A DNA stretch of 64,000 nt from Spirosoma agri (GTDB lineage Bacteria > Bacteroidota > Bacteroidia > Cytophagales > Spirosomataceae), in contig NZ_JAAGNZ010000001.1 in the NCBI RefSeq assembly GCF_010747415.1, forward strand, positions 2,542,001 through 2,606,000, given 5' to 3'. A model generated the notes under the pieces. That model saw nothing but the letters and a program-made list of their open reading frames with translations. It made no database searches and was not told the origin of the DNA. The position numbers and the translations under genes were made by a program. Positions 27,925 to 37,039 of the stretch are shown here, piece by piece (positions within the stretch are counted from its first letter, which is position 1; every line of letters starts with the position of its first letter).

Positions 27925-30207
27925 ATGAACCGGATTGTACTGGTTTTGCTCATCGTAGGAATGGCTTGCGCAAGCCTTACTGTCCAGGCGCAAAGCGCAC
28001 GACTGCGAGCGGCTAATAAACAGTTTGACAACCTTAGCTACGTCACCGCAGTGCGTTTGTACGAAGAGTTTTTGCGGGCTGATAAAAAAAAGGAACCCGC
28101 CGAAACGCGGGAAGCACTCACCAAACTTGGCTACAGCTATCGCAAATTACAGGATACCCGGAATTCCGAACGGATTTATGGCGATTTAGTGAAGGAATAC
28201 ACGGACCTCGACAGTGAAATTTATCTGTATTATGCACAGGCACTGGCGCAGAACGGCAAATACCGGGATTCGCAGAAAATGTATAGCCAGTATGGAGAAA
28301 AGCAATCGCAGGATCTTCGCGGACGCCGATACACGGTTTCCTACATGGACTTAAGCCGGTTCTACCAGGATTCGTCGTCGTACCGACTTCACAACCTGCC
28401 CATCAACTCCCGGCAGGCTGATTTTAGCCCGATGTATTACAAAGGCGGGCTTGTATTCGTGTCGGCCCGCGATGAGTCGGGAGCGGTAAAGCGGGTGTTC
28501 AACTGGAACCAGACGCCCTTTCTGGATATGTACTTCTACCCCGACACGACGCAGTTACGGGTGCCGAATACCGAGGTAAAAAAGGCCGTTCCAGCCACGT
28601 TAGGGGGCGGTGCTGAAACGAAAGCACCAACCGCCGAAGAATCAGCCGATGCCGTACAGCCGATGACGAAAGCGGATATTTTTAGCCGGACGCTGAACAC
28701 CAAGTACCACGAAGGACCGATGTCGTTCACCAAGGATCAGAACACCATCGTTTTCACCCGGAATAATACGAGTAAAGGCAAGTCGGGGAAAAGCTCGGAG
28801 GGCGTAAAAAAGCTGAAACTTTATTCGTCCGTCAACCGGGATGATAAGTGGGTTGACATCAAGGAACTTCCTTTCAATAGCAACGAATATTCGGTTGGGC
28901 ACCCCGCTTTTGCTCCCGACGATTCTAAACTGTATTTCGTGTCGGATATGCCCGGCGGGTATGGAGGGACTGATCTCTATGTGGTCGAATACGCCAATGG
29001 CCAGTGGGGAACGCCGGTCAATTTAGGCAAGGAAATCAACACGGAAGGAAATGAGATGTTCCCGTTTGCGGACGCGAGTGGAAATCTGTATTTCTCATCG
29101 GATGGGCACGAAGGTCTTGGCGGGCTGGATGTTTTTTTTGCGGAGCTTAAAGAAGGAATCGCTTACAAAGGCGTTCAGAATGCGGGTGCTCCGATCAATT
29201 CGGAGAAAGACGACTTCGGGTTCATCACGGACAAGTCCCGGACAATGGGTTACTTCAGCAGCAACCGTAAGAAAGGCGTTAGCGATGACGATATTTATGC
29301 CTTTCATCGGATGTGCAAACAGCTGAACGTCTTCGTGTACGATGCCAAAACGGGTACGCCGATCGAAAATGCGGATGTTCGTATTCTGCGCAACGGGTCA
29401 AACCAGGAAATGCGCGTAACCAATCTCGACGGTCGGGCCGAATTGTGTGCGGATGCCAATACCGAATACGAGTTCAGAGCCGTGAAAGAAGGATTTGCCC
29501 TAAACAGTGTTCGCTTCTCGACGCTGACCCAATCGCCAAAACCTGTACTGAGTGTTTCGATTTACCTTGAGCGGACCGAAAATACGCTGGTGCGGGGCGT
29601 CGTGAAAACAGAGGTGAATCAGCAACCCGCCACGGGCGTGAAAGTGACCCTGCGTAATGAAAAGGACAAGTCGGAACAGACGGTAACGACAGGGCCTGAC
29701 GGGGGCTACGAGTTTAACATGAAGCCGGGTGCCCCGTATACGATCACGGCGCAGAAAGACAAGTACGCGACTAAGAAAACGCAATTTGCGAAGGGTAAGA
29801 AAAAAGGGAAATTCTTGCCCGATTCGCTGGGGCTGTATGGTGTAGGCGATGTGTTCCAGTTGAAAAACATCTACTACGACTTGAACAAGTTTTTTATTCG
29901 GGCCGATGCGGCTAAAGAGCTCGATCGCGTACGGGCGCTGCTGATCGAGTATCCGAAGATGCAGATCGAAATTCGCTCGCACACCGATTCACGGGCTCCT
30001 GATCTGTACAACATCCGACTGTCGGAAAACAGGGCTCGTGCCGCAATGGATTACCTGGTGTCAAGGGGTATCGATGCCAAACGTCTGGTAGCGCGTGGGT
30101 ATGGTGAGGCTGAAGTGCTTAATGGGTGCGTCGATGGCGTAAATTGTAATGAAGAAGAGCACCAGCAAAATCGTCGAACGGAGTTTAAGATTCTGGCCGT
30201 GCAGTAA
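27925..30207 (+). CDS. PorE-like OmpA-family protein (TPR, PD40 propeller, CarboxypepD_reg, OmpA)
   Basis: 760 residues from the ATG at 27925, which gives a clean signal peptide (LVLLIVGMACASLTVQAQ). Domains in order: TPR-like helices about 25-150 (FDNLSYVTAVRLYEEFLRAD), PD40/WD40-like propeller about 170-440 (HPAFAPDDSKLYFVSDMPGG and SGNLYFSSDGHEGLGGLDVF), two carboxypeptidase regulatory-like modules about 450-620, and an OmpA peptidoglycan-binding domain about 650-760 (YYDLNKFFIRADAAKELDRV, RSHTDSRAPDLYNIRLSENR). This four-part order is that of PorE, the peptidoglycan-linked T9SS component of Porphyromonas gingivalis. Paralogues of this architecture are common, so the PorE identity is probable, not certain. 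Confidence 0.85.
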   Translation: MNRIVLVLLIVGMACASLTVQAQSARLRAANKQFDNLSYVTAVRLYEEFLRADKKKEPAETREALTKLGYSYRKLQDTRNSERIYGDLVKEYTDLDSEIYLYYAQALAQNGKYRDSQKMYSQYGEKQSQDLRGRRYTVSYMDLSRFYQDSSSYRLHNLPINSRQADFSPMYYKGGLVFVSARDESGAVKRVFNWNQTPFLDMYFYPDTTQLRVPNTEVKKAVPATLGGGAETKAPTAEESADAVQPMTKADIFSRTLNTKYHEGPMSFTKDQNTIVFTRNNTSKGKSGKSSEGVKKLKLYSSVNRDDKWVDIKELPFNSNEYSVGHPAFAPDDSKLYFVSDMPGGYGGTDLYVVEYANGQWGTPVNLGKEINTEGNEMFPFADASGNLYFSSDGHEGLGGLDVFFAELKEGIAYKGVQNAGAPINSEKDDFGFITDKSRTMGYFSSNRKKGVSDDDIYAFHRMCKQLNVFVYDAKTGTPIENADVRILRNGSNQEMRVTNLDGRAELCADANTEYEFRAVKEGFALNSVRFSTLTQSPKPVLSVSIYLERTENTLVRGVVKTEVNQQPATGVKVTLRNEKDKSEQTVTTGPDGGYEFNMKPGAPYTITAQKDKYATKKTQFAKGKKKGKFLPDSLGLYGVGDVFQLKNIYYDLNKFFIRADAAKELDRVRALLIEYPKMQIEIRSHTDSRAPDLYNIRLSENRARAAMDYLVSRGIDAKRLVARGYGEAEVLNGCVDGVNCNEEEHQQNRRTEFKILAVQ

Positions 30208-30262
30208 AACGACCTAGAAAACGTAGCCCACACTCGTTCGTAGGTAACGAATAAGCCATTTT

Positions 30263-30291
30263 AGCGCGGGCCAGTCGGTCTGCGCTTTTTT
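30263..30291 (+). terminator. Intrinsic terminator after the PorE-like gene
   Basis: Stem AGCGC plus GGCC/GGTC around loop AGTC with a 1x1 mismatch, closed by GCGCT and followed by TTTTT. Confidence 0.7.
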
Positions 30292-30369
30292 GTTGGCTGC
30301 GTATATTCCGTGCCAAATCGACAAACAGTTACGAGCGACAGACGGTTATTTTTCAAACAACCTGAATGT

Positions 30370-31098
30370 ATGAGATTTACGGATAAAGTATGTATCGTTA
30401 CTGGCGCGACGTCAGGCATTGGCCGGGCAACGGCCGAACGAATGGGTGAAGAAGGGGGCAAGGTCCTGGTTGTTGGACGCGACGAAGAGCGCGGTCAGGA
30501 AGTTGTCGATTTTATCAAAAGCAAAGGTGGTGATGCGCAATTTGCCGAAGTAAATCTGTCCGATGCCAAGGCTATTGAAGCCGCCGTTGAGCAGGCGTTG
30601 GCAGCCTGGGGCAAAATTGATGTATTGGTCAACGATGCGGCTATGATGACGTTCACACCCATTGTTGACCTGTCAATAGACGATTGGGATGAAGTGCAGG
30701 CAGTTAACCTACGCTCTGTTTTTATATTCTGCAAATTCTGTATCCCCCACATGAATGGCGGTGCCATCGTCAACGTCAGCTCGGTCCATGCGCATCAGAC
30801 AACGGCCAATGTCATACCCTACGCAACCAGCAAGGGGGGGATGGAAGCGTTCACAAGGGGTGTATCGCTGGAATACGACATTGCAAAAGTTCGTATTAAT
30901 TGTGTGGCGCCGGGGGCTGTCGATACTCCAATGCTTTGGGATAACCCTAACGTAAAGAGCGGTAAGGAAAAAGTTGAGGGCGTTATCGGTAAACCCGCCG
31001 ATGTTGCTTCTGCTATCTGTTATTTAGCCTCCGACGAAGCCAGGTTCATCAATGGAACGACACTCGTAGCTGATGGTGGCCGGTTGAACATATTGTAG
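30370..31098 (+). CDS. Short-chain dehydrogenase/reductase
   Basis: NAD(P)-dependent Rossmann enzyme of 242 residues from the ATG at 30370; the frame is open upstream but MRFTDKVCIVTGATSGIGRA is the normal beginning. The nucleotide motif is TGATSGIG, the structural motif is NDAAM, and the catalytic residues are Ser in VNVSSVHAHQ and Tyr/Lys in YATSKGGMEAF. The C-terminus FINGTTLVADGGRLNIL is typical of classical SDRs. Substrate unknown. A terminator follows at 31119. Confidence 0.93.
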   Translation: MRFTDKVCIVTGATSGIGRATAERMGEEGGKVLVVGRDEERGQEVVDFIKSKGGDAQFAEVNLSDAKAIEAAVEQALAAWGKIDVLVNDAAMMTFTPIVDLSIDDWDEVQAVNLRSVFIFCKFCIPHMNGGAIVNVSSVHAHQTTANVIPYATSKGGMEAFTRGVSLEYDIAKVRINCVAPGAVDTPMLWDNPNVKSGKEKVEGVIGKPADVASAICYLASDEARFINGTTLVADGGRLNIL

Positions 31099-31118
31099 AA
31101 AGAATATACCCAGAGATA

Positions 31119-31153
31119 CAGAAAAGGACCGCGCAAGCAGTCCTTTTCTGTTT
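31119..31153 (+). terminator. Intrinsic terminator
   Basis: 11-bp perfect stem (31119-31129 with 31140-31150), 10-nt loop, then TTT. It lies between the convergent SDR and small secreted-protein genes. Confidence 0.75.
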
Positions 31154-31169
31154 GGATAGGAAGCAGACG

Positions 31170-31358
31170 TTAATCCGACTTCTTGACATGCTTTTTATGA
31201 ACGGTTTTTGTCGTCGTCGTTGCCTTAACAGGCATTGTTTTTTTTACGGTTGTTACGGTTTTGCTGACCGGCTTATCTTGTGAAGGCGTGTTGGCAAGAG
31301 CGACGTTTCCGCAGAGTGCAGCCACTACGCAGGCAACTACTAAAACTGACTTTTTCAT
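31170..31358 (-). CDS. Small secreted Lys/Thr-rich protein
   Basis: 62 residues from the ATG at 31358. A signal peptide (KSVLVVACVVAALCGNVALA) is followed by a mature part of about 40 residues made mostly of Lys, Thr and Val (VSKTVTTVKKTMPVKATTTT). Such short basic periplasmic proteins are common in Cytophagales and have no known function. Composition and signal peptide support coding; no homology is claimed. Confidence 0.65.
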   Translation of the reverse strand: MKKSVLVVACVVAALCGNVALANTPSQDKPVSKTVTTVKKTMPVKATTTTKTVHKKHVKKSD

Positions 31359-31462
31359 GGGATTGATACGGTAAAGTGGTGAGACAGGCCACACAACGGG
31401 CGGGCCATTCGTGCGAAAGGTTGCTAACTATTGGTAAAAGTCAATAAGAACAACGTAAAAGA

Positions 31463-31981
31463 TTATTGAGTGAACAAAATCCGGACCGTTACTGATAGCT
31501 GGCCAACGTGGCGCATCGTATGCTCCGCCGAATGAACGAACAGACCAAGTACCGTCGATGGTATCTGCGCTCGTCCGACGCCCCTCACGTCCGTCAACGA
31601 CTGCTCATCGGTAACACGCAATTGGCTAAGCGCCATTTCTACCTGCTGATTAAAACGAGTGACGAGCTTATCAACCGTCAACAACTGCTCATTCGGTTTA
31701 CCTTCCAGCGAAAGCGAAGTTAGCTGTCCGGGCGACAGCGATTCTTCGCGCGCGTAGGTGAACAGACGATCCAGTACGCCCGTGAGGTGTTGCAAATGGA
31801 AACTTACCGAAGCAACGTTGGCCGGCCGTTCCCAAAGAAGCTCATCTGGAAAGTCGCGCAGCAGTTCATTCACTTCTTCACGAGCTTGCAACAAAGCATG
31901 AGCAACGGGTTGGAGGAGGGGAGGCATATCGGATAAGGGGCCTCGTAACCAGACCTCACGCGATTCGATTGGGGGTGTCAT
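31463..31981 (-). CDS. DinB-family protein (putative metal-dependent hydrolase fold)
   Basis: 172 residues, four-helix bundle of the DinB/YfiT superfamily. Histidines that would bind the metal are in VASVSFHLQHLTGVLDRL and in the C-terminal FVHSAEHTMRHVGQL. Members include bacillithiol transferases and proteins induced by DNA damage; no substrate is evident here. It lies downstream of the SDR at 32046 on the same strand, 64 nt apart, so the two may be co-transcribed. Confidence 0.88.
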   Translation of the reverse strand: MTPPIESREVWLRGPLSDMPPLLQPVAHALLQAREEVNELLRDFPDELLWERPANVASVSFHLQHLTGVLDRLFTYAREESLSPGQLTSLSLEGKPNEQLLTVDKLVTRFNQQVEMALSQLRVTDEQSLTDVRGVGRAQIPSTVLGLFVHSAEHTMRHVGQLSVTVRILFTQ

Positions 31982-32045
31982 TCGTGAATAAGATTTTGGC
32001 TGTGATCGGTTGGTTATCGTTCAGAAGAGATACAGACAAAATCCG

Positions 32046-32834
32046 TTAAATAACGGTTCCGCCGTCAGCGTAAAACAGACTACCGGTGCTGTAAGATGAT
32101 GCGTTCGACGCCAGAAAAAGGGCCAGTGGACTGATTTCGTCGGTTGTGCCCATACGGGCAATGGGAAGTCGCTTTGTGAAATGATCCAGTATTTGCTCAT
32201 TCTGCCAGAGCGCCTGACTGAATTTCGTTTTGATCAACCCTGGACAGATCGCGTTCACGCGAATGCCATCGGGTCCCCATTCTTTAGCCAGCACTTTGGT
32301 CAGCATGTTCAGCGATGCCTTGCTGACGCTATAAATCCCCAGGCCGGGGTCGGGCGTATGACCCGCAATACTGCTTACCATGACGATACTGCCGCCCCCG
32401 CGTGCTTTCATACTTGGATAACAGAGCCTGCTTAACTCGAAGGGCGCTTTTACATTGGCCTGCATAATCTTGTCGAACGCGAAACCGTCGCAGTCCAGCG
32501 CCGGGCCAAAGACTGGATTGGACGCTGCATTGTTGACCAGAATATCGATGCCGCCGTACGTCTCGATCGTCTTGTCAACCAATTGCTTCAGCTGGTCCAT
32601 ATCACCAACGTGAGCCGCTATGCCAGTAGCTTCACCGCCCTGTGCCCTTATGTCGTTGGCGAGTTCGTCCAGCGTGGCCTGTTTGCGGCTGCTCACAATG
32701 ACGGTGGCCCCAAATCGAGCGTATAAACGGGCAATATCTTCACCGATACCTTTGCTGGCCCCCGTTATAATGGCGACCTTGCCAGACAGGTCGAACAGCG
32801 CTTTCTCACTACCTAAAACGGATGGTGTTTCCAT
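32046..32834 (-). CDS. Short-chain dehydrogenase/reductase
   Basis: 262 residues. Nucleotide motif TGASKGIG (about residue 24), NNAAS structural motif, catalytic Ser in VMVSSIAGHTPD and YSVSK, and C-terminal SYSTGSLFYADGG. The N-terminal extension before FDLSGKVAIITG is about 13 residues. It resembles the glucose dehydrogenase and 3-oxoacyl reductase branch; the real substrate cannot be inferred. Divergent from the symporter unit. Confidence 0.92.
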   Translation of the reverse strand: METPSVLGSEKALFDLSGKVAIITGASKGIGEDIARLYARFGATVIVSSRKQATLDELANDIRAQGGEATGIAAHVGDMDQLKQLVDKTIETYGGIDILVNNAASNPVFGPALDCDGFAFDKIMQANVKAPFELSRLCYPSMKARGGGSIVMVSSIAGHTPDPGLGIYSVSKASLNMLTKVLAKEWGPDGIRVNAICPGLIKTKFSQALWQNEQILDHFTKRLPIARMGTTDEISPLALFLASNASSYSTGSLFYADGGTVI

Positions 32835-32944
32835 GCGGGTTTGTTGTCAGATGAGGGTGCAAACTAGGCCATTCGTCAGGTATTTCAAAAGCAGTAGTCA
32901 GAATTACACTAATTTCGCCGTTATCATTCGTCAACCCACCTTTT

Positions 32945-33070
32945 ATGTCTGAAAAACCGTCCGATCTTCCCCCTTTTGTCCGATCCTGGCGTCAGCTTTA
33001 CGCTATCGTTATTGGTAGCTTGGTCATTGAAATCGTGTTGTTTTACGTGTTAATGACCTGGCTTTCATGA
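32945..33070 (+). CDS. 41-residue single-pass membrane microprotein coupled to the symporter
   Basis: ATG at 32945, TGA ending at 33070. The product begins MSEKPSDLPPFVRSWRQLYA, and residues about 19-40 form one membrane helix (IVIGSLVIEIVLFYVLMTWL). The stop overlaps the start of the sodium:solute symporter as ATGA, so the two are translationally coupled. Small membrane partners are known for other SSS transporters (for example the short YhdT- or DUF485-type proteins), and this may be an analogous subunit. I do not recognise its family. Confidence 0.75.
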   Translation: MSEKPSDLPPFVRSWRQLYAIVIGSLVIEIVLFYVLMTWLS

Positions 33071-34749
33071 GTACTCTCGATTGGGGTGTATTGATCCTGA
33101 CCTTGCTGGGCGTTATCGTATATGGAGTCGTTCGTAGTCGGAAAAGTCAGAATATGGACGATTATCTGCTGGCTGGGCAATCGCTACCCTGGTATCACGT
33201 CGGGCTGTCGGTGATGGCTACGCAAGCCAGTGCCATTACGTTTTTGTCTGCACCGGGTCAGGGGTTTGGGGATGGTATGCGGTTCGTTCAATTTTATTTC
33301 GGCCTTCCATTGGCAATGGTCGTTTTGTCGGTGACGTTCGTGCCCATTTTTCACAAGCTCAAAGTGTTTACGGCGTATGAGTTTCTGGAAAATCGCTTCG
33401 ATGCGCGGGTTCGTACGCTGACAGCAGGCTTGTTTTTGCTGCAACGCGGCCTGTCAACGGGTCTGTCGATCTACGCACCCGCTATTATTCTCTCGACTAT
33501 TCTGGGCTGGAATATCTACTGGACAAACCTGATCATGGGCGGTATTGTCCTGATCTATACCGTCACGGGGGGAACGGAAGCGATTTCGCATACGCACATT
33601 CAGCAAATGGCAATTGTTACGTTTGCGATGGTACTGGCTGGTTACCTAACCGTTAAGCTCCTTCCCGAAGACGTGGGCTTCGTCGATGCGCTGCACGTGG
33701 CGGGTAAAGCCGGACGCATGAACCTGATCGACCTGAAGTTTGATCCGAATAGCCGCTATAACCTGTGGTCGGGCCTGATCGGGGGATTCTTTCTGCAACT
33801 GTCTTATTTCGGCACCGACCAGTCGCAGGTGGGGCGCTACCTGACCGGCGGATCGATTAGTCAGAGTCGGCTGGGTCTGCTGATGAATGGGCTGCTGAAA
33901 GTGCCGATGCAATTCCTGATTCTTCTGGTGGGCGTGCTGGTATTCGTGTTTTATCAATACAATCCGTCGCCGACTTTTTTCAACAAGCAGGAAACGGATA
34001 AGCTCAAGGAAAGTCCCTACGCGCGTGATTACCAGCTCGCCGAACGAAAGCACAATACCCTTACGTCGCAGCGGCAACGGGTGGTGGCCGATATGCAGGC
34101 AGCCGTTCAGGCTAAGAACGAAACCGCGCAGGAGGCTGCCGTTGCAAGCCTGCATAAGACGGACGAGGCCCTGAAAATGGTCAAGGCCGATGTCATTAAG
34201 CTCATTGAGAAAAATAATCCGGCGGCTGACACCAACGATGGCAACTACGTATTTCTTCGATTCGTGCTGGATTTTCTGCCGCATGGTCTGATCGGTTTAC
34301 TCATCGCGGTTATTTTCAGTGCGTCGATGGGGTCGATTGCTGCGGCCTACAGCTCACTGGCGTCAACAACGGTCGTTGATGTCTATAAACGGCTGATCAA
34401 GCGTGAAGAAGACGATGCGCATTATCTGCACGTTTCACGGTGGGCGACCATTGGCTGGGGTATCTTCTGCATAATTGTCGCGCAATTTGCCAATCGGCTC
34501 GGCAGTATGATCGAAGCGGTCAATATTCTGGGCTCCTTATTTTACGGCGTCATTCTGGGCGTGTTTGTTGTCGCATTCTACATCAAATCCATTGGTGGCC
34601 GTGCCACATTCTGGGCCGCCATTGTCGCCGAGGTTTTCGTTGTGCTTAGCTGGTATCTAAACCTGACGGCCTTTCTTTGGCTCAACGTGATCGGGTGTTT
34701 ACTGGTCGTTGGCTTTGCGTGGATCTTGCAGCGTATGCTCCGTTCATAA
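33067..34749 (+). CDS. Sodium:solute symporter (SSS family) with a cytosolic or periplasmic insertion
   Basis: 560 residues, about 13 membrane helices. Family features are GQSLPWYHVGLSVMATQASAITFLSAPGQGF near the N-terminus, TGGTEAISHTHIQQM, and FGTDQSQVGRYLTG. Between about residues 299 and 396 a hydrophilic stretch with coiled-coil character (LAERKHNTLTSQRQRVVADM and following) interrupts the helices; most SSS proteins lack it. The second half continues with FLPHGLIGLLIAVIFSASMGS and SSLASTTVVDVYKR, which resembles sugar or sialic-acid transporters. The substrate is unknown. A terminator follows at 34753. Confidence 0.92.
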   Translation: MSTLDWGVLILTLLGVIVYGVVRSRKSQNMDDYLLAGQSLPWYHVGLSVMATQASAITFLSAPGQGFGDGMRFVQFYFGLPLAMVVLSVTFVPIFHKLKVFTAYEFLENRFDARVRTLTAGLFLLQRGLSTGLSIYAPAIILSTILGWNIYWTNLIMGGIVLIYTVTGGTEAISHTHIQQMAIVTFAMVLAGYLTVKLLPEDVGFVDALHVAGKAGRMNLIDLKFDPNSRYNLWSGLIGGFFLQLSYFGTDQSQVGRYLTGGSISQSRLGLLMNGLLKVPMQFLILLVGVLVFVFYQYNPSPTFFNKQETDKLKESPYARDYQLAERKHNTLTSQRQRVVADMQAAVQAKNETAQEAAVASLHKTDEALKMVKADVIKLIEKNNPAADTNDGNYVFLRFVLDFLPHGLIGLLIAVIFSASMGSIAAAYSSLASTTVVDVYKRLIKREEDDAHYLHVSRWATIGWGIFCIIVAQFANRLGSMIEAVNILGSLFYGVILGVFVVAFYIKSIGGRATFWAAIVAEVFVVLSWYLNLTAFLWLNVIGCLLVVGFAWILQRMLRS

Positions 34750-34752
34750 TGC

Positions 34753-34788
34753 AGAAAGCCCTATCCGGATGTCCGAACGGGGCTTTTT
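34753..34788 (+). terminator. Terminator after the symporter
   Basis: AAAGCCC (34755-34761) pairs with GGGCTTT (34780-34786), followed by T residues. Confidence 0.6.
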
Positions 34789-34810
34789 GCGCGATCAAAT
34801 GGACTGCGGT

Positions 34811-35713
34811 TTACGCTTTCTTCTTGCCTTTCGCGCCTTTCATCGCGGGTGCGGCCGGTACTTTTGCTGTATATTCCGCGATGCTTTTTTCGATGCCATC
34901 TTTGAAAAACGGGAAGGCCGCATCGTTCGAGGTTTGACCCATCGATAACGCTTTCTGCGCGATTGGCAGCGCATCGGCGTACTTGCCCATTTTGCCCAGA
35001 ATCTGCGACTTTATAAACAGATTGCGGTACGATTCTTTCATAGACACCGATTTGTCGATCCAGGTTAGCGCCTGATCCAGATTACGACCTTTCGAGAGGT
35101 TGTAACTGGCGGCAGCCTGCAATACGGCTGCATCGTCGGGCTTCTCAGCTACGGCTTTGTCAACATTCGCGGCTGAGTTGGCATTCACATCGACGCGCAG
35201 ATCAGCACTTACCTTTACATCGGCCCACATAATGTTCAGTTTAGCCGTGCTGTCGGTCAGGTCGCTGAATCCGATGGTGAACGTTTCGATTTTCTCGCCA
35301 GCCATCGCTTGCTTGAGCGGAACGCGAAGGACGTCCTCGTCCTGTTTGTAGGTCTGCTCCGTAACGGCTTTGTTCTTGCTGAAAATTAAAGTCCAGTCAT
35401 TCCTGTCGGGCATCGACAGAAGCGCGTAACTGCCGGCTGGTAACGTCTTCCCGTTGACCATCAGATCAGTCGATGTTGTAAACGCGGTTGCCCCGTTGGC
35501 GCCTGTCCGCCAGACTTTGCCCATTGGCACGAACGCATCCGTGAAGGGTGTGCGACCTTTCAAACTCGGGCGCGAATAGTTGATGGTAATGTCGGTGGTG
35601 CCAATTGTCTGCATGACCGTTGCACCGGGACTTGGAGAGGGTAATTTAATCTGGGCGGTGGATAATTGAGCCGCCAGGCAAAGGGTAGCGGCTGAAAGGG
35701 TAAGTTTGCGCAT
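34811..35713 (-). CDS. DUF2911 domain protein with C-terminal TPR-like helices
   Basis: 300 residues with a signal peptide (LTLSAATLCLAAQLSTAQ). The DUF2911 domain (about 25-175) is recognised by TIGTTDITINYSRPSLKGR, KVWRTGANGATAFTTSTDL and LPAGSYALLSMPDRNDWTLI. A helical region (about 185-285) with TPR-like repeats follows (QALTWIDKSVSMKESYRNL and KYADALPIAQKALSMG). The tail is Lys/Ala rich. DUF2911 proteins are periplasmic and frequent in Bacteroidota; function unknown. Confidence 0.88.
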   Translation of the reverse strand: MRKLTLSAATLCLAAQLSTAQIKLPSPSPGATVMQTIGTTDITINYSRPSLKGRTPFTDAFVPMGKVWRTGANGATAFTTSTDLMVNGKTLPAGSYALLSMPDRNDWTLIFSKNKAVTEQTYKQDEDVLRVPLKQAMAGEKIETFTIGFSDLTDSTAKLNIMWADVKVSADLRVDVNANSAANVDKAVAEKPDDAAVLQAAASYNLSKGRNLDQALTWIDKSVSMKESYRNLFIKSQILGKMGKYADALPIAQKALSMGQTSNDAAFPFFKDGIEKSIAEYTAKVPAAPAMKGAKGKKKA

Positions 35714-35779
35714 GATAGTCTATCGAGTATTTCAAAAATCGGGTTCAAATTGCAGCTTTTTACGCAGAAAAACCAGCTA

Positions 35780-36316
35780 ATGCACCGATACCACTTACTT
35801 ACGTTACTACGCCAGCACAAACCGACGGATCATTCAGAACAGGTGATGACCAAGGCTACAATTGCCTTTATTGAGGCAAATCCAGCTTGTTTTGAGCGTT
35901 CGCTACTCATCGGGCACGTCACGGGTTCGGCCTGGATCGTTAGCCCAGATCGTCAGAATGCCGTATTGATCCATCACAGAAAGCTCGATCGCTGGTTTCA
36001 GCCGGGTGGTCATGCCGATGGTGATCCTGTCATTGCCGGTGTTGCTTTTCGCGAAGCCGAAGAGGAGACGGGGCTTAAATCATTACAATTTATTCATCCG
36101 GAAATCTTCGATGTCGATGTTCATCTCATTCCGGCGCGGGGTGATGTACCCGAACATCTTCATTACGATATCCGGTTTTTACTCGAAGCCGATCCCCACG
36201 AACCATTTATACTGACCGACGAGGTCAATGCCGTCCGCTGGCTCTCGATGGATGAAATAAGCCGACTAACTGATTCAGAATCGATCCTACGAATGGTCAG
36301 AAAAAGTGATGATTAA
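35780..36316 (+). CDS. Nudix hydrolase
   Basis: 178 residues from the ATG at 35780; an upstream in-frame TTG at 35750 is less likely. The Nudix box is GGHADGDPVIAGVAFREAEEETGL; the REAEEETGL catalytic part is intact, but the first Glu of the consensus is replaced by Pro. The domain around it (LDRWFQPGGHAD and DIRFLLEADPHEPFILTDEV) resembles the family often annotated as NUDIX in Bacteroidota. Substrate not predictable. Divergent from the DUF2911 gene. Confidence 0.88.
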   Translation: MHRYHLLTLLRQHKPTDHSEQVMTKATIAFIEANPACFERSLLIGHVTGSAWIVSPDRQNAVLIHHRKLDRWFQPGGHADGDPVIAGVAFREAEEETGLKSLQFIHPEIFDVDVHLIPARGDVPEHLHYDIRFLLEADPHEPFILTDEVNAVRWLSMDEISRLTDSESILRMVRKSDD

Positions 36317-36516
36317 GTATATACGGCTGCGGTAGGAGTCAACTCACTACAGCCATAAAAAAAATGAGAAAAACTAGCGCATTAAAAATGCATTAAAAAG
36401 AGAATATTAGCTTATAAATCGTAAAAATTTCAGAATTAGTGAGCAGTAAATGGCAAAATTACAGGTATTGACCTCAAAAAGTAGAAAAACTATAAATATA
36501 GTAGATGATTTCTTTG

Positions 36517-36547
36517 TTTTGATAGTACAGTAAATGCAATAGTTTTG
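36517..36547 (+). promoter_or_regulatory. Promoter for the small secreted protein at 36574
   Basis: TTTTG (36517-36521), 18 nt, then TAGTTTTG (36540-36547). The surrounding 36317-36573 region is A+T rich. Expected leader about 20 nt. Confidence 0.6.
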
Positions 36548-36573
36548 CTGTACAACAAAACCATAGAAAAGTC

Positions 36574-36975
36574 ATGAAAAATGCAATCGCACTACTAACT
36601 GGGCTGAGCTTACTGGCTTTTTCCACGTCAACATACGCACAGGATGACCGGAAACTACGGAACGACCCGACTTATTCTACGCATAATTACAAGCACCCGA
36701 ACAAAGCAGCCGTAGCTCGTCGCTGGGAAGATAAGGAAGGGGTATCCGTTCAGCAGCCTTCGCCGGGTGATGCGCGTCTGGCCGATTACAAGAAGGCGGT
36801 TCCTAATGCAGAACCCGCTGGTGGAATCACTGCAGATCACACGCCATCGACAAATCTGGCCGATCGGAATTACAAGATACAGCGCGTAGGCACATCCGTA
36901 AATACAAGCAATGAAGGTATTGTCAAACAACGGAAACGGAAGTCGGACAGCACCTCTGTCAACGGAAATGAGTAA
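36574..36975 (+). CDS. Secreted hypothetical protein
   Basis: 133 residues. A signal peptide (AIALLTGLSLLAFSTSTYAQ) precedes a polar, probably unstructured mature part with many Asn, Lys, Ser and Asp residues (YSTHNYKHPNKAAVARRWED and GIVKQRKRKSDSTSVNGNE). No domain recognised. It has its own promoter and a hairpin at its end, so it is probably transcribed alone. Confidence 0.75.
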   Translation: MKNAIALLTGLSLLAFSTSTYAQDDRKLRNDPTYSTHNYKHPNKAAVARRWEDKEGVSVQQPSPGDARLADYKKAVPNAEPAGGITADHTPSTNLADRNYKIQRVGTSVNTSNEGIVKQRKRKSDSTSVNGNE

Positions 36976-36980
36976 GGAAC

Positions 36981-37014
36981 ATGGCCTGGACTGACTACGT
37001 GCGGTCCAGGCCAT
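36981..37014 (+). terminator. Hairpin after the secreted protein gene
   Basis: 11-bp perfect stem (36981-36991 with 37004-37014). No T-tract, so termination may be Rho-dependent or the hairpin only stabilises the mRNA end. Confidence 0.5.
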
Positions 37015-37039
37015 AGTTGTTTGATGCTGTTGTGAAGGG

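Noticed and set aside
35735-35760. GGGTTCAAAT resembling a tRNA T-loop
   Set aside because: No acceptor stem, anticodon arm or D-arm around it.
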